A DNA stretch of 64,000 bases from Candidatus Hydrogenedentes bacterium ADurb.Bin170 (lineage in GTDB: Bacteria > Hydrogenedentota > Hydrogenedentia > Hydrogenedentales > CAITNO01), in contig MWCY01000009.1 in the NCBI GenBank assembly GCA_002070275.1, forward strand, positions 1 to 64,000. The letters run 5' to 3'. Shown in pieces: positions 46,319 through 56,218 of this stretch (positions are counted from its first letter, which is position 1; each line of letters starts with the position of its first letter). The notes below the pieces were generated by a model. That model saw nothing but the letters and a program-made list of their open reading frames with translations. It was not told where the DNA came from and made no database searches. A program made the translations under genes and the position numbers.

Positions 46319-47686
46319 GTGGCCTATCTGCTCTTTGTGATCTGCTTTGTTCCCGCAGAAGTGAATCCAAAACTTTTCACTCTTGAAGCCACGGCACATG
46401 TCTGGGACGTTTCAGCCGCTGAACTCAGCGTTTCCGGGCATAAAGATATTCTGCTTCTCGTAAATAATGAACAGGCTTTTCCTTCCTGCAAAGAACTTCT
46501 TGTTTATTGTCCGGATGAAAAGGGGGACTATCCGGGCACGCCAACGCGCAGCCTTTCGCTGCCGGAGGAGACCGGTGCTCTTTTTCTTGCAGAAGTTAAC
46601 GGACAGCACCCGCCGGAACTTGTAGCTGTGCACGGCTCCGGAGCATCGATTTATCAATACGGACAATCAGGTTTTTCCCGCCTGGACACAGTGACTTTTC
46701 AATCACTCTTCCCCAGCGGCAGCCGGGAACCCTGTTTTGTTCCAAAAGCAGCACAGGATTTAACCGGTGACGGTGTGGATGAATGGCTTGTTCCCGTTGC
46801 AGAAGGCATTCAGATCCGCACTGCTGGAAATGTCATTACAACTCTGGCATGCGATATTGTCAGCGAGATCCAATCCGGGGAGAGCCTTTATATCACTCAT
46901 CGCTTGCCCGACATCCATTCTTTTTCGCTGGAACACCAGCCAACGAAAGCACTGGCATTTCTGAGTGATGAATTTGCTGATTTTTACTGGGGCAGCAGTT
47001 GGAAAGAGCATAAACGCATCCGGCTCCCCATGAAACTGGACGAAAAATGGGACGCTTCCGCATTAATGAAAGACCTTACCGGTGACGGTTTTCCGGATCT
47101 TGTGATCACACAAACCCGCGGCACGGCACAAATGTATGCGGAAACTCAGGTGTATCTGGCGACGGAAGCTTTTACTTTTCCAGAAGTCCCTGACGCCGTA
47201 TTTTCAGAAAAAGGTGCCGTTTCGAGCCCCGTAGTTCTCGACGTGAATGGCGATGGAAAACAGGATCTTGTTTTTATACGTATTCCTTTTGGCGTTAAAA
47301 ACCTCGTGAATTTTTTTGTCCGCAATAAAATCAGCATACGTGCAGAAGTCTATCTTTTTGATGGTAAACGCTTCAGCCCAAAAGCCGACTATCACACGAA
47401 CTTGACCATGGATGCTCCGGAAGGACGGGCACGGGTGGCGCATTCTTTCGGTGATTTTAATGGTGACGGCAGGATGGATGTCGTTTATGGCAGTTCTAAA
47501 AACAGCCTGTCGATTTATCCCGGGGATCAAGACCGGTTTCTTGCGGCACGTTCCTGGAAAAGTTTTGAAATGCCTGCCTTCGGTACTGTCCGCTGCTATA
47601 AGTTAAATGAGAATGAAGCGGATGATATCATTTTTTTTCGCCCGGGCACAGCAGAAGCCACCCGTGTGGATGTCATCGTGTTTTAG
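46319..47686 (+). CDS. Exported FG-GAP/VCBS-repeat protein
   Basis: A 455-residue protein with a short hydrophobic leader (MAYLLFVICFVPA) and at least four calcium-binding FG-GAP type loops (DLTGDGVDE, DLTGDGFPD, DVNGDGKQD, DFNGDGRMD) spread over about 150-400. It probably forms a beta-propeller. The GTG at 46319, with AAGGA 7 nt upstream, places the leader at the N-terminus; a start about 100 nt earlier would bury it. Repeats of this kind mediate adhesion or enzyme scaffolding outside the cell. No specific function can be given. Confidence 0.75.
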   Translation: MAYLLFVICFVPAEVNPKLFTLEATAHVWDVSAAELSVSGHKDILLLVNNEQAFPSCKELLVYCPDEKGDYPGTPTRSLSLPEETGALFLAEVNGQHPPELVAVHGSGASIYQYGQSGFSRLDTVTFQSLFPSGSREPCFVPKAAQDLTGDGVDEWLVPVAEGIQIRTAGNVITTLACDIVSEIQSGESLYITHRLPDIHSFSLEHQPTKALAFLSDEFADFYWGSSWKEHKRIRLPMKLDEKWDASALMKDLTGDGFPDLVITQTRGTAQMYAETQVYLATEAFTFPEVPDAVFSEKGAVSSPVVLDVNGDGKQDLVFIRIPFGVKNLVNFFVRNKISIRAEVYLFDGKRFSPKADYHTNLTMDAPEGRARVAHSFGDFNGDGRMDVVYGSSKNSLSIYPGDQDRFLAARSWKSFEMPAFGTVRCYKLNENEADDIIFFRPGTAEATRVDVIVF

Positions 47687-47773
47687 TCAACGGGAAAAGC
47701 ACCTGCTGCTTACTGTATAATACTAAACATTCTTTTTGACTGGATGTTTTTGTTTTCGCTTTAGGAGATGTTC

Positions 47774-48367
47774 ATGTCATATACCATTTTCGACACCCCT
47801 TTCATTTCTGTCGTCGGCCGCCTATGGGCACGCATCTTTCTGGGCATCATCGGATGGAAAAAAGAAGGGGAGCTTCCGGACGCACCGAAGTTTGTACTTA
47901 TTGCTGCGCCCCATACGACCAACTGGGATTTGCCCATTATGCTGGCGCTTGGCTTCCTGCTCCGGGCAAAGCTTTTCTGGATGAGCAAGGAATCCATTTT
48001 TCGCTGGCCTTTCGGCGGTTTTTTACGATGGGTTGGCGGCATTGACATTGACCGGAGTAAGCCCAATGGCGTTGTTGGTCAATGTATAGAGCGGTTCGAA
48101 CAGACCGATACTTTAATTCTGGCTGTTCCTCCCGAGGGAACCCGCAAAAAAGTGCGTACCTGGAAAACTGGATTTTATCATATTGCAGTAGGTGCCAACG
48201 TCCCCATTGCTCTTGGCTATCTGGATTATAAACGTCGGCGCGGCGGTGTGCACAGCCTTTTTTACCCGACCGGCGACTACGAAAAAGATTTGGCGGAAAT
48301 CCAGAAATTTTACGCTGGAATAACGCCCAAATATCCCGCGCTTTATGAAAGCCTGGGTGAAAAGTGA
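47774..48367 (+). CDS. Lysophospholipid acyltransferase family protein (PlsC-like)
   Basis: A 197-residue acyltransferase. The catalytic HTTNWD (H-x4-D) is at about residue 45 and the glycerophosphate-binding PEGTR at about 120. The family makes phosphatidic acid or acylates other lipids at the inner membrane. This short form resembles the 1-acyl-sn-glycerol-3-phosphate acyltransferase-like group often found with glycolipid genes. I choose the ATG at 47774, since AGGAG lies 6 nt before it and immediately abuts the earlier ATG. Confidence 0.85.
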   Translation: MSYTIFDTPFISVVGRLWARIFLGIIGWKKEGELPDAPKFVLIAAPHTTNWDLPIMLALGFLLRAKLFWMSKESIFRWPFGGFLRWVGGIDIDRSKPNGVVGQCIERFEQTDTLILAVPPEGTRKKVRTWKTGFYHIAVGANVPIALGYLDYKRRRGGVHSLFYPTGDYEKDLAEIQKFYAGITPKYPALYESLGEK

Positions 48368-48476
48368 AGTTGGATCCAGCCACGCATCACTTTTTTCTAT
48401 TACACGCCGCTTCTTTTTTAAAAACCTGATTTCTTTTGCCGGCACAGAAATCGTATACTTGATTAATGCTTAGCGG

Positions 48477-50102
48477 ATGGGACTCCCTTTGGAAGATACT
48501 GCACAACAAAAACAGGCTGCGCCGGGTGAAGAAGCCAGTATAACTCGCTTCGCTGCCATTTTTGCAGGCGGCACTATGATCAGCCGCTTCGCCGGGCTTG
48601 TACGGGATATTGTTTTCGCTCATACAATTCCCGCCGTGCCGCTCGGTTCTTTTCTTTTTGCTTTCAGTCTTCCCAATATGCTTCGGGATATGCTCGGAGA
48701 AGGAGCGGTCAACGCTGCCCTTGTTCCGGTACTCAGCAAGGCACATGCCTCCAGTTCAGAGGAAGAATACCGCAAAGCCGTTTCTTCTCTTATGACCCTT
48801 ATGCTGGGATTTTTTCTGATTCTGACTGCAGCAGGCATTCTGGTCATGCCTCTTGCGCCTGCTGTCCTTTCTTCTTTGCGCACCTTTACGGGAAAAGAAC
48901 TTCCGCAAAGCGCTGAAGAATTACAGGAGACGGTCCGTCTGATGCAATGGACTTTTCCGTACCTCCTGTTTATCGGGGCTGCCGTTTTTGCCATGGCCCC
49001 GTTATTTATAGCCCGTCGTTACAGCACCCCATCGTGGTCACCGGCGTTACTGAATTTTACGTTTATCGGATGTGCCTTTTTATTCCGCAACCAATTCAGC
49101 AATCCTGCGTGGGCACTTGTTATTGGCGTATGGATAGGCGGCTTAATTCAGTTCATCGTCCTTTGGGTGGACATGTTTCTTCATATCGGCCCGGTTTTCC
49201 CAACCTTCAATCTGCATTACAGTGCCGTCTCCAGTGCCTTATGGCTTTTATTTCCTGTCATTCTGGGTCAGGCCGCCGGTGAAGTAAACAAACTGGTCGA
49301 TCGTTTTTTTGCTTTGTCTCTGGGAGAAGACACCGTACTGGCACTGTACATCTCCAACCGGCTAGTCCAGTTTCCTCTCTCCATTTTCGGCATTTCGGTG
49401 GCTGTCGCCATATTACCCGCACTGTCAAAAGCCTATGCGCTCAATCGGGACAAAGAGCAATGTACCCTGATGACCTCGGGTATCCGCCAGGCTTTCTTTC
49501 TGACGGCTCCGGCAACTGCCTGTCTGATCGTCCTGCGCAAGCCGGTCATCCGGCTGCTGTTTCAACGGGGCGAATTTGGCGAGACGGGAACAGAGATGGC
49601 GGCGTCGGCTTTATTGTATGCCGCCATGGGCCTTGTCTTCTTCTCCCTGGTGAAGGTGATGGTTCAAGGATTTTATGCGCGCCATAACACAAAAATTCCT
49701 GTAATTATCGCCAGTTTCAGCATGCTTTTGAATATTGTTTTAAATGCTTTACTGGTAGGTCCGATGGGCTATCAGGGTCTGGCTTTTGCAACGACCATCT
49801 CCTATGCGGTTAATTTTTCGCTTCTTTTCTTTTGCTACAACTTTCTGGTGCAGAAGTTACTATCCCCCGCTCTTATGCTTTCACTCATCAAGATCTCCGC
49901 AGCTTCAGTACTTATGTCTTTTTGCGTCTGGTATGCACACAACAGCCTGGAAAGCTGGCTCGGCATTACAAGTATGATACAGCGCCTTGTCACTTTCACC
50001 GGTGCCTGCGCTACTGCTGCTCTGGTTTATACTTTTTCCTGTTTCTTCCTTCGAATCGACGAATTTGCCGCTCTTGGAAGGCGTCTGCTGCGACGCAAAT
50101 AA
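48477..50102 (+). CDS. murJ: Lipid II flippase MurJ
   Basis: A 541-residue MOP-superfamily transporter with about 14 helices that flips lipid II for peptidoglycan synthesis. The opening GGTMISRFAGLVRDIVFAHTI and following SLPNMLRDMLGEGAVNAALVPVL are diagnostic. Helices continue with VDRFFALSLGEDTVLALYISNRLVQFPLSIFG-type sequence. The start is uncertain: the ATG at 48477 has no clear ribosome binding site and a TTG at 48489 is possible. A TATACT at about 48450 may be its -10 box. Confidence 0.93.
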   Translation: MGLPLEDTAQQKQAAPGEEASITRFAAIFAGGTMISRFAGLVRDIVFAHTIPAVPLGSFLFAFSLPNMLRDMLGEGAVNAALVPVLSKAHASSSEEEYRKAVSSLMTLMLGFFLILTAAGILVMPLAPAVLSSLRTFTGKELPQSAEELQETVRLMQWTFPYLLFIGAAVFAMAPLFIARRYSTPSWSPALLNFTFIGCAFLFRNQFSNPAWALVIGVWIGGLIQFIVLWVDMFLHIGPVFPTFNLHYSAVSSALWLLFPVILGQAAGEVNKLVDRFFALSLGEDTVLALYISNRLVQFPLSIFGISVAVAILPALSKAYALNRDKEQCTLMTSGIRQAFFLTAPATACLIVLRKPVIRLLFQRGEFGETGTEMAASALLYAAMGLVFFSLVKVMVQGFYARHNTKIPVIIASFSMLLNIVLNALLVGPMGYQGLAFATTISYAVNFSLLFFCYNFLVQKLLSPALMLSLIKISAASVLMSFCVWYAHNSLESWLGITSMIQRLVTFTGACATAALVYTFSCFFLRIDEFAALGRRLLRRK

Positions 50103-50283
50103 TTCCGGATTCAGTGAGCCGGTCCCTCCCCAGCGCTTGCTTTTTTCCTGCCGAAAAGAAAAGCCTGTCCCCCTTCGGCTTGAAGCTTGCCACCTTTTTA
50201 GTGCCTAATATCCCGCAATCGTTCGGGCACCTTTATCGGAGGTCGGCAGCCCTCTTCCCATTCTTAATTCAGAAAGCGCCACT

Positions 50284-51447
50284 GTGAACCGTACCCTTCT
50301 CCTGATTATCTGCTACGGCGGGATGATAAGTGTCGCCATATGTCTTAATCTTATGCCTGTCCATTACACGACTTTTTCGCATGAATTTGGCGGCCTTAAT
50401 GAAGAGCAGTTAGGACGGATATCAGCACTTGTCTTTGCCGGGGTGGTCGTCGGAGTTCTTCTGAGCGGGCCTTTAGCCGACCGCTTCGGTGCCGCACTGT
50501 TCACTTTTTTGGGGCTTATCATTTCATCATTAGGAATATTGCTTATCTCTTTAGCAAAAAACTATGAGCTGCTTCTTGCCGCAAGTATCACAGCCGGCTT
50601 CGGCGCAGGCATACTCGACATGCTGATGAGCCCCATAGTCTCCGCTGTATGTGTTGATCGGCGGGCATCGGCACTGAATCATCTGCACGCTTTTTACTGC
50701 ATCGGGGCGCTGGCAACTGTCCTCTTCGCATCAGCCTGCATGCATCTGGGCATTTCCTGGCGTATCCTCGCCGGAGCCGCCGCACTGGTTCCTCTGGCGT
50801 TGACAGTACTCATTTTTCTTACCGGATTTCCTCCCCTTGTTCACCCAGAACGCTCCCGGGACAGTATATTACACCTGGTTCTCAAGCCGCGCTTTATTTT
50901 TGCTCTGCTGATTATCTGGCTTATAGGAGCGACTGAAAACGGTATCATCCAGTGGTTGCCCGCTTTTTCTGAGAGAGGGCTCGGTTTTGACAAATCGATG
51001 GGCGGAATCGCTGTCGGGCTGTTTTCCTTATTTATGGCAGGAGGCCGCCTTGCTGCGCCACAAATTCTCCGGCGGCTTGGTGCCTACGGAGTTCTCTTCG
51101 CCGGCGCCTTTTTCTGTATCGTCTGCTATCTTGCCGGAACCCTGATCCCTGCACCCGGAATCGCTCTGTCCTTCTGTATTTTTGCGGGGCTGGCATGCAG
51201 TTTCCTGTGGCCGACCTGGCTAGGGATCACAGCAGATATTTTTCCTCATGGAGGTGCTTCCATGTTCGCCCTTCTTGCAGCGTTAGGCAATTTCGGCGGA
51301 CTCGTCCTCCCCTGGGCGATCGGAGGCATCGCCGAATATTCAAGTATACGCTCCGGGCTTCTTGCCGGTTCGCTTGCGCCTGTTGCCCTTATTATATTTG
51401 CATTAATCACACTCTATCAGGATCGTCACAATCCCTCTTCACTGTAA
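50284..51447 (+). CDS. Major facilitator superfamily transporter
   Basis: A 387-residue protein with 12 predicted helices. Motif A is visible between helices 2 and 3 as GPLADRFGAALFTFLG. The helix 4-5 region is glycine rich (GFGAGILDMLM). The layout resembles sugar or oligosaccharide permeases of the FucP-like branch, but substrate cannot be deduced. It starts with GTG at 50284 behind a weak AGAAAG. About 180 nt without a gene separate it from murJ. Confidence 0.82.
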   Translation: MNRTLLLIICYGGMISVAICLNLMPVHYTTFSHEFGGLNEEQLGRISALVFAGVVVGVLLSGPLADRFGAALFTFLGLIISSLGILLISLAKNYELLLAASITAGFGAGILDMLMSPIVSAVCVDRRASALNHLHAFYCIGALATVLFASACMHLGISWRILAGAAALVPLALTVLIFLTGFPPLVHPERSRDSILHLVLKPRFIFALLIIWLIGATENGIIQWLPAFSERGLGFDKSMGGIAVGLFSLFMAGGRLAAPQILRRLGAYGVLFAGAFFCIVCYLAGTLIPAPGIALSFCIFAGLACSFLWPTWLGITADIFPHGGASMFALLAALGNFGGLVLPWAIGGIAEYSSIRSGLLAGSLAPVALIIFALITLYQDRHNPSSL

Positions 51448-51503
51448 AGTATACTTCCCGATTCAGGAGAGGAACTCACGCAGAAATAATTGCGAAAAGA
51501 AAT

Positions 51504-51533
51504 TTGAATTTATCTGCTTCTATTTGTTACTAT
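51504..51533 (+). promoter_or_regulatory. Promoter of rplM-rpsI
   Basis: TTGAAT (51504-51509), an 18-nt spacer and TACTAT (51528-51533), leaving a leader of about 70 nt before rplM. No obvious L13-binding fold can be named by eye. Confidence 0.6.
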
Positions 51534-51612
51534 TAGGCTCCCCGTTATTGTTATTTCCATTGATCAACTCTAACCTATATTGTCGCTACGACTCCAACCG
51601 GAGGATTGTTTT

Positions 51613-52044
51613 GTGAAAACCTATGTCCCCACACAAGGGGCTGAGCCCAAACAATGGTATTTGATTGATGCTGAAGGGCAGTCCATTGGACGTGTTGCCG
51701 CTTTGGCAGCGTCCCTGCTGCGCGGTAAACATAAACCCCAATACACGCCGTTTCTTGATTGTGGCGATTCAGTCGTCATTATTAATGCTGCCAAAGTGCG
51801 TGTTATCGGCTCCAAAGGCAGGAAAAAAGTTTATTACCGGCATTCGGGTTATCCGGGCGGGATTAAAGAGACCCCCCTCGAAATTATGCTGGAAAAACAT
51901 CCCACCCGCGCCATGGAAATTGCTATAAAAGGGATGCTTCCCGGCAACCGGCTTGGAAGAAAACTGGCAACGCAATACAGGGTATATGCCGGTGCCGAAC
52001 ATCCGCACGAAGCGCAAAACCCTGTTGTTTACACAGTGAAATAA
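51613..52044 (+). CDS. rplM: 50S ribosomal protein L13
   Basis: A 143-residue L13, complete, with WYLIDAEGQSIGRVAALAAS, GDSVVIINAAKVRVIGSK, YYRHSGYPGGIKE and the signature RAMEIAIKGMLPGNRLGR. The GTG at 51613 has GGAGG 9 nt before it. It is followed by rpsI after 21 nt, the universal pair. Confidence 0.96.
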   Translation: MKTYVPTQGAEPKQWYLIDAEGQSIGRVAALAASLLRGKHKPQYTPFLDCGDSVVIINAAKVRVIGSKGRKKVYYRHSGYPGGIKETPLEIMLEKHPTRAMEIAIKGMLPGNRLGRKLATQYRVYAGAEHPHEAQNPVVYTVK

Positions 52045-52065
52045 ACTACCTACGGAGATACTGTT

Positions 52066-52467
52066 GTGATAGATAAAAACACGAATGAAATCGTTGCACT
52101 GGGAAGACGCAAACGTGCCTCCGCGCGGGTTCGGATTAAACCCGGCACAGGTCTCTTTATCGTCAATGGTCGTCCTGTAGACGAATACCTTGCCCGCGAA
52201 ACACTGGTACAGATGGCGGAGCTGCCTTTAGTGACTGCCGGTCTGAGAGACAGCATTGATGTCCGTGCACGCTGTGCAGGCGGCGGACTTGCAGGGCAGG
52301 CAGGCGCTCTCAGTCTGGGCATTGCCCGGGCACTTGTAGAAAAAGACGAAGAACTTCGCACCACGATGCGCGGCAAAGACCTGCTGACACGTGATGCCCG
52401 CGAAGTGGAACGCAAGAAATACGGGCAGCCCGGCGCACGCAAACGCTTCCAGTTCTCCAAACGCTAA
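52066..52467 (+). CDS. rpsI: 30S ribosomal protein S9
   Basis: A 133-residue S9 with ALGRRKRASARVRIKPGTG at the start, GGGLAGQAGALSLGIARALV in the middle and the basic C-terminal tail ending QFSKR that reaches the P-site tRNA. It starts with GTG behind GGAG. A terminator follows within 30 nt. Confidence 0.97.
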   Translation: MIDKNTNEIVALGRRKRASARVRIKPGTGLFIVNGRPVDEYLARETLVQMAELPLVTAGLRDSIDVRARCAGGGLAGQAGALSLGIARALVEKDEELRTTMRGKDLLTRDAREVERKKYGQPGARKRFQFSKR

Positions 52468-52493
52468 ATCTTTCTGTTTTATACCTCCATACT

Positions 52494-52524
52494 CCCGCCA
52501 GGATTCGTCCTGGCGGGATTTTTT
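52494..52524 (+). terminator. Rho-independent terminator after rpsI
   Basis: CCCGCCAGGA (52494-52503), a TTCG tetraloop, TCCTGGCGGG (52508-52517) and then A plus T6. Confidence 0.95.
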
Positions 52525-52558
52525 ATTGGGAGTCACCGTCTTTTTCTAATTATTAATT

Positions 52559-52586
52559 TTGACTCTCAGCCCAATACATGTACAAT
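52559..52586 (+). promoter_or_regulatory. Promoter of the NfeD/FloA operon
   Basis: TTGACT (52559-52564), a 16-nt spacer and TACAAT (52581-52586). It rules out an ATG at 52578, inside the -10 box, as the start of the next gene. Confidence 0.65.
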
Positions 52587-52637
52587 AAGATACGCTGTCA
52601 GAATTACGTAAAAACTAACTGTAGAGCCAACAGCCTT

Positions 52638-54386
52638 ATGATCCGAATCAGACAAACAACCAACATGCCTTTCAGAACTCTTCTGCTGTCGGTCGGGTTT
52701 TTTTTTCTTTTTGCCTCTACCCTGTTTTTTTCTTATGCCACACCTTCAACAGAGGAAAAGCCGGTTAAAAACATTCTTGTCTGCCCTGTTGAAGGCGAGA
52801 TCCGTGACAGTGTCAGTGTCCTTGTCGACCGCGTAGTTACAGAAGAAAGCAAGGACGCCGAAGCCATTGTTTTTACCATTGACACTTTTGGCGGCAGAGT
52901 GGACTCCGCCATAGATATTGCCTCCAGCATTCTTAAAGCTCGGGTTCCCACCATTGCCTATGTTACCGGAAAGGGAGCCATTTCAGCCGGGGCGCTCATT
53001 GCCTATGCCTGTGACACCATCATCATGGAACCGGGCGTGAATATCGGAGCCTCCACGCCTGTTATGCCGGGCGTGGAAATGTCTGAATCCATGAATGAAA
53101 AGTCCATGTCTTTTCTTCGTGCCAAATACAGAGCGCTGGGCGAAGAGAAAGGACATAATCCTCTTATCGGCGAGGCGATGGTAGATCCCCGTATTGAACT
53201 TTATTACACGAAATCCGGCGACGGAAGCGTAACTGTTTTCAAAGTTGAACAAGGCCGTGTAATCGAAAAATACCGATCAGGCTCTTTTTCCGTGCTGACG
53301 GCTTCACTCTCTCCGGGAGCACTAATCGCTTCTGCTGCCCCGGGCTTTTCTCAGGATTCGCTCAAAGAAGTGGAGAAACTTTTTCGGGGAACGCATCCTT
53401 CAACAGACGGGTTTTCGGGGTCTTCCCCTCAGGATAAGAAGCCGGAGCCTCCTGCAGAAAAATCGCATCTGCCCGCTTCTTCTGCTCCCGACCTTCTTCC
53501 TGAGCTTCCCTCCGATGCCAGGCTGCTGAGTCCGGCAGGCAACCTGCTGACGCTGACAGCACGCGAAGCACAGGAAGTCGCTCTTGTCACTTATCTCGCA
53601 TACAGTGTGGAGCAGGGACTCAAGCAACTGGGCTACACTTCCTTTACATCTGTCGCTATGAAGATGACCTTGCCGGAAAAAATCTTTTCTTTTCTGACAA
53701 GCCCCCTTATTGCGGGTCTGCTTCTTCTTTGCGGCGTTGCAGGGATTTACATAGAGATTAAAACGCCTGGCATCGGTCTGCCCGGTCTGATTGGCGTTGT
53801 ATGCCTTTCTCTTTACTTCGGCTCCCGTCTCATTTTCGGGCTTGCCAGCTGGCTCGATCTGCTCCTGGTTATTGTAGGGATCATACTGATCATTGCGGAG
53901 ATCTTTTTTATTCCCGGGTTCGGTGTTACCGGCATTACCGGCATTCTCTGTCTTTTTGCCGGCATCTATCTTTCTCTTATGCGGGTTCCCATCCCCACCT
54001 ACAGCTGGGACTTTGACCGTCTTCGCGATGGCGGCATCACGCTGCTTGTTGCAGGTTCCCTCTTTATCGCCTTTGTTGTTCTTACCTGGAAATACTTCCC
54101 GCGAAGTTCTTTTGCACGGGGTCTTCTTCTGGCAGATGCCCAGTTTGCCGAAGCAGGCTATACAGTGCAAACTAGGGAGGAGCAAGGAGCTATAGGTCAG
54201 ATTGGTATCACAGCATCCATGCTCAGACCTGCAGGCAAAGGTCGTTTCGGAAATAAAACGCTGGATATCGTAACGGAAGGTGATTTTCTTGATCCGGGCA
54301 CTCCAGTGGAAATTATTCTTGTGGAAGGCAACCGTTATGTTGTCCGCCAGCGGGCAGACAAGGAATCCCTGCATGAACAGCAATGA
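52638..54386 (+). CDS. NfeD1-type ClpP-fold membrane serine protease
   Basis: About 582 residues. A signal or anchor helix (about 10-30) is followed by an SppA/ClpP-like protease domain (about 45-340). TIDTFGGRVDSAIDIASSI binds substrate, GKGAISAGALIAYACD holds the catalytic Ser, and a lysine lies in the helix around RAKYRALGEEKGHN. A charged, Pro-rich linker leads to four or five C-terminal membrane helices and an OB-like NfeD domain. In related systems such a protease acts with stomatin/flotillin-type proteins. The start at 52638 is a choice among several ATGs; the next, 52668, is possible. It overlaps the following gene by 14 nt. Confidence 0.85.
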   Translation: MIRIRQTTNMPFRTLLLSVGFFFLFASTLFFSYATPSTEEKPVKNILVCPVEGEIRDSVSVLVDRVVTEESKDAEAIVFTIDTFGGRVDSAIDIASSILKARVPTIAYVTGKGAISAGALIAYACDTIIMEPGVNIGASTPVMPGVEMSESMNEKSMSFLRAKYRALGEEKGHNPLIGEAMVDPRIELYYTKSGDGSVTVFKVEQGRVIEKYRSGSFSVLTASLSPGALIASAAPGFSQDSLKEVEKLFRGTHPSTDGFSGSSPQDKKPEPPAEKSHLPASSAPDLLPELPSDARLLSPAGNLLTLTAREAQEVALVTYLAYSVEQGLKQLGYTSFTSVAMKMTLPEKIFSFLTSPLIAGLLLLCGVAGIYIEIKTPGIGLPGLIGVVCLSLYFGSRLIFGLASWLDLLLVIVGIILIIAEIFFIPGFGVTGITGILCLFAGIYLSLMRVPIPTYSWDFDRLRDGGITLLVAGSLFIAFVVLTWKYFPRSSFARGLLLADAQFAEAGYTVQTREEQGAIGQIGITASMLRPAGKGRFGNKTLDIVTEGDFLDPGTPVEIILVEGNRYVVRQRADKESLHEQQ

Positions 54387-54672
54387 AATTATCGTCCATA
54401 TGCTGCGGCAATTATTGAAAGAAATGGAAGTTGTTTCTTCTCAAGGAGCCGGGTATTATACCTGCGTGCCTTTTGCCCGCCGCTTCAATAAACTGCTTGA
54501 GCAGAGCCGCCTGCTGCCCGGTACGGACAACACACTGCTTGAAACTTTTGAATCTATGTCCGAGTTCGATCCCAAAGATCCCAGCGATAAAAGCAATGTC
54601 CTGCTGGGTATCCGCGTGGAAATATCTCAACTGATTACCTATTTGGAATGCCTGGATAGGAGCCCCTCCTGA
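54373..54672 (+). CDS. 99-residue conserved-looking protein inside the NfeD/FloA operon
   Basis: A small soluble, helical protein starting MNSNEIIVHMLRQLLKEMEV and containing a cysteine in YYTCVPFARRFNKLLEQSR. It is not recognised. It overlaps the protease gene by 14 nt and ends 2 nt before the second NfeD gene, so it is translationally embedded in the operon. It is the only non-membrane protein there besides FloA and may regulate or recruit it; that is inference from position. Confidence 0.6.
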   Translation: MNSNEIIVHMLRQLLKEMEVVSSQGAGYYTCVPFARRFNKLLEQSRLLPGTDNTLLETFESMSEFDPKDPSDKSNVLLGIRVEISQLITYLECLDRSPS

Positions 54673-54674
54673 TC

Positions 54675-55166
54675 ATGTGGTGGATACTTTTATTTTTTAT
54701 CTCCGGAATGCTGTTAATTTTTTCGGAGTTTTTCCTGCCTGGTGGGATTTTAGGCGTTATCGGCGGCTTACTGATCTTAATCAGTGCCGGCATGGGAGTA
54801 CGCAGTTATCCCGACTATTTCATTCTGATAATCGGCGGTGAACTGCTGGGGGCAGGCGTAGGTGTTATCCTTGGTTTTGTCGTCCTGACCAAAACCCGGG
54901 CATCACAATTGCTTACGCTGAACGATGCCCAGACACAGGAAGCGGGATATGTCAGTGCTGAATCCGATCTCAGTCTTATAGGCAAAGAAGGAATTGTTCT
55001 CTCCGCTTTGCGCCCGGCGGGAACTATTAAAATTGGTACCCAGCGCATTGATGTAGTCAGTGACGGCGTGTTTCTGGACGAAGGAACCCGCGTTGTCGTC
55101 GTTCAGGTACAGGGCAGCCGTGTTCTTGTCGAGGCGGTTGCGCAACGCTCAAAACAACCCGAATAA
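54675..55166 (+). CDS. NfeD-family short membrane protein
   Basis: A 163-residue protein with two to three membrane helices ([58 protein letters not shown]) and a C-terminal OB-fold ([38 protein letters not shown]). This is the short NfeD1 form, found next to flotillin-like floA as in Bacillus yqeZ-yqfA. The operon therefore holds two NfeD domains, one on the protease and one free. Confidence 0.88.
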   Translation: MWWILLFFISGMLLIFSEFFLPGGILGVIGGLLILISAGMGVRSYPDYFILIIGGELLGAGVGVILGFVVLTKTRASQLLTLNDAQTQEAGYVSAESDLSLIGKEGIVLSALRPAGTIKIGTQRIDVVSDGVFLDEGTRVVVVQVQGSRVLVEAVAQRSKQPE

Positions 55167-55177
55167 GGAACAATACC

Positions 55178-56185
55178 ATGGATGCAATTATGGGTCTGAT
55201 CACGCTCGGAATTTTTGTGGTCTTTTTAGTTGTCTTGGTTGTTTTTATTTCCTATATCCGCCTTTGGCTGCGTGCCTGGCTGTCTCAGGCAAGTGTCGGC
55301 TGGCTGCAGCTGATCGGCATGAGTCTTCGGAAAGTCAATGCGGCTACCATTGTGGATTCGCGGATTATGGCGGTAAAAGCCGGTTTGAATGTCAGCACCA
55401 ATGAACTTGAAACCCACTATCTTGCAGGCGGTAATGTTGTGCGGGTGGTGCAGGCTCTGATTGCTGCCAACAAGGCCAACATCGACCTTTCTTTCCAGCA
55501 GGCAACAGCGATCGACCTTGCCGGACGCGATGTTCTTGACGCTGTCCAGACCTCTGTACGTCCCAAGGTAATCGACTGCCCCGACCCGACCAAAGGCGCT
55601 CCCACCGTGGCAGCAGTCGCCATGGACGGCATTCAATTAAAAGCAAAAGCACGGGTAACCGTTCGCACCAACATCCGCCGTCTTGTAGGCGGTGCTACAG
55701 AAGAAACGATTGTCGCCCGCGTGGGCGAAGGTATTGTGACCACTATCGGCTCCTCCCAGTCTCATAAAAAAGTGCTTGAAAACCCGGACAGCATTTCGAA
55801 AACAGTTCTGGCGCGCGGTCTGGATGCCGGGACAGCATTTGAAATTCTTTCCATTGATATCGCAGATGTCGACGTAGGTGAAAACATCGGCGCCGACCTG
55901 CAGATCAAACAGGCAGAAGCCGACAAGCAGATTGCTCAGGCGCGGGCAGAAGAACGCCGGGCCATGGCGCGGGCGCGGGAAGCAGAAATGGTCGCCTCGG
56001 TACAGGAAATGCGGGCACAGGTTGTAAAAGCTGAGGCACAGGTGCCCCTGGCGATAGCCGAAGCCTTTCGCAACGGCAATCTGGGCATTATGGACTACTA
56101 TCGCATGAAAAACATTTCTGCGGATACCAATATGCGTGAGTCCATAGCCAAGCCCGGAAGCGGCACATCAGAAGAGCTTAAATAA
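55178..56185 (+). CDS. floA: Flotillin-like protein FloA
   Basis: A 335-residue FloA/YqfA family protein that scaffolds ordered membrane microdomains. One or two N-terminal helices (about 5-30) precede the PHB/SPFH domain (about 60-250), with [20 protein letters not shown], and an Ala/Glu/Arg coiled region ([20 protein letters not shown]) for oligomerisation. The C-terminus is short. It sits 11 nt behind the short NfeD gene. The combination is the bacterial NfeD-flotillin pair. Confidence 0.93.
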   Translation: MDAIMGLITLGIFVVFLVVLVVFISYIRLWLRAWLSQASVGWLQLIGMSLRKVNAATIVDSRIMAVKAGLNVSTNELETHYLAGGNVVRVVQALIAANKANIDLSFQQATAIDLAGRDVLDAVQTSVRPKVIDCPDPTKGAPTVAAVAMDGIQLKAKARVTVRTNIRRLVGGATEETIVARVGEGIVTTIGSSQSHKKVLENPDSISKTVLARGLDAGTAFEILSIDIADVDVGENIGADLQIKQAEADKQIAQARAEERRAMARAREAEMVASVQEMRAQVVKAEAQVPLAIAEAFRNGNLGIMDYYRMKNISADTNMRESIAKPGSGTSEELK

Positions 56186-56218
56186 ATCTTTCTAAAGATC
56201 TCTGAAAGGAATCAACTG

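Noticed and set aside
52578-52637. Earlier ATG of the NfeD-type protease
   Set aside because: It lies inside the -10 element of the best promoter, so it would not be transcribed from it.
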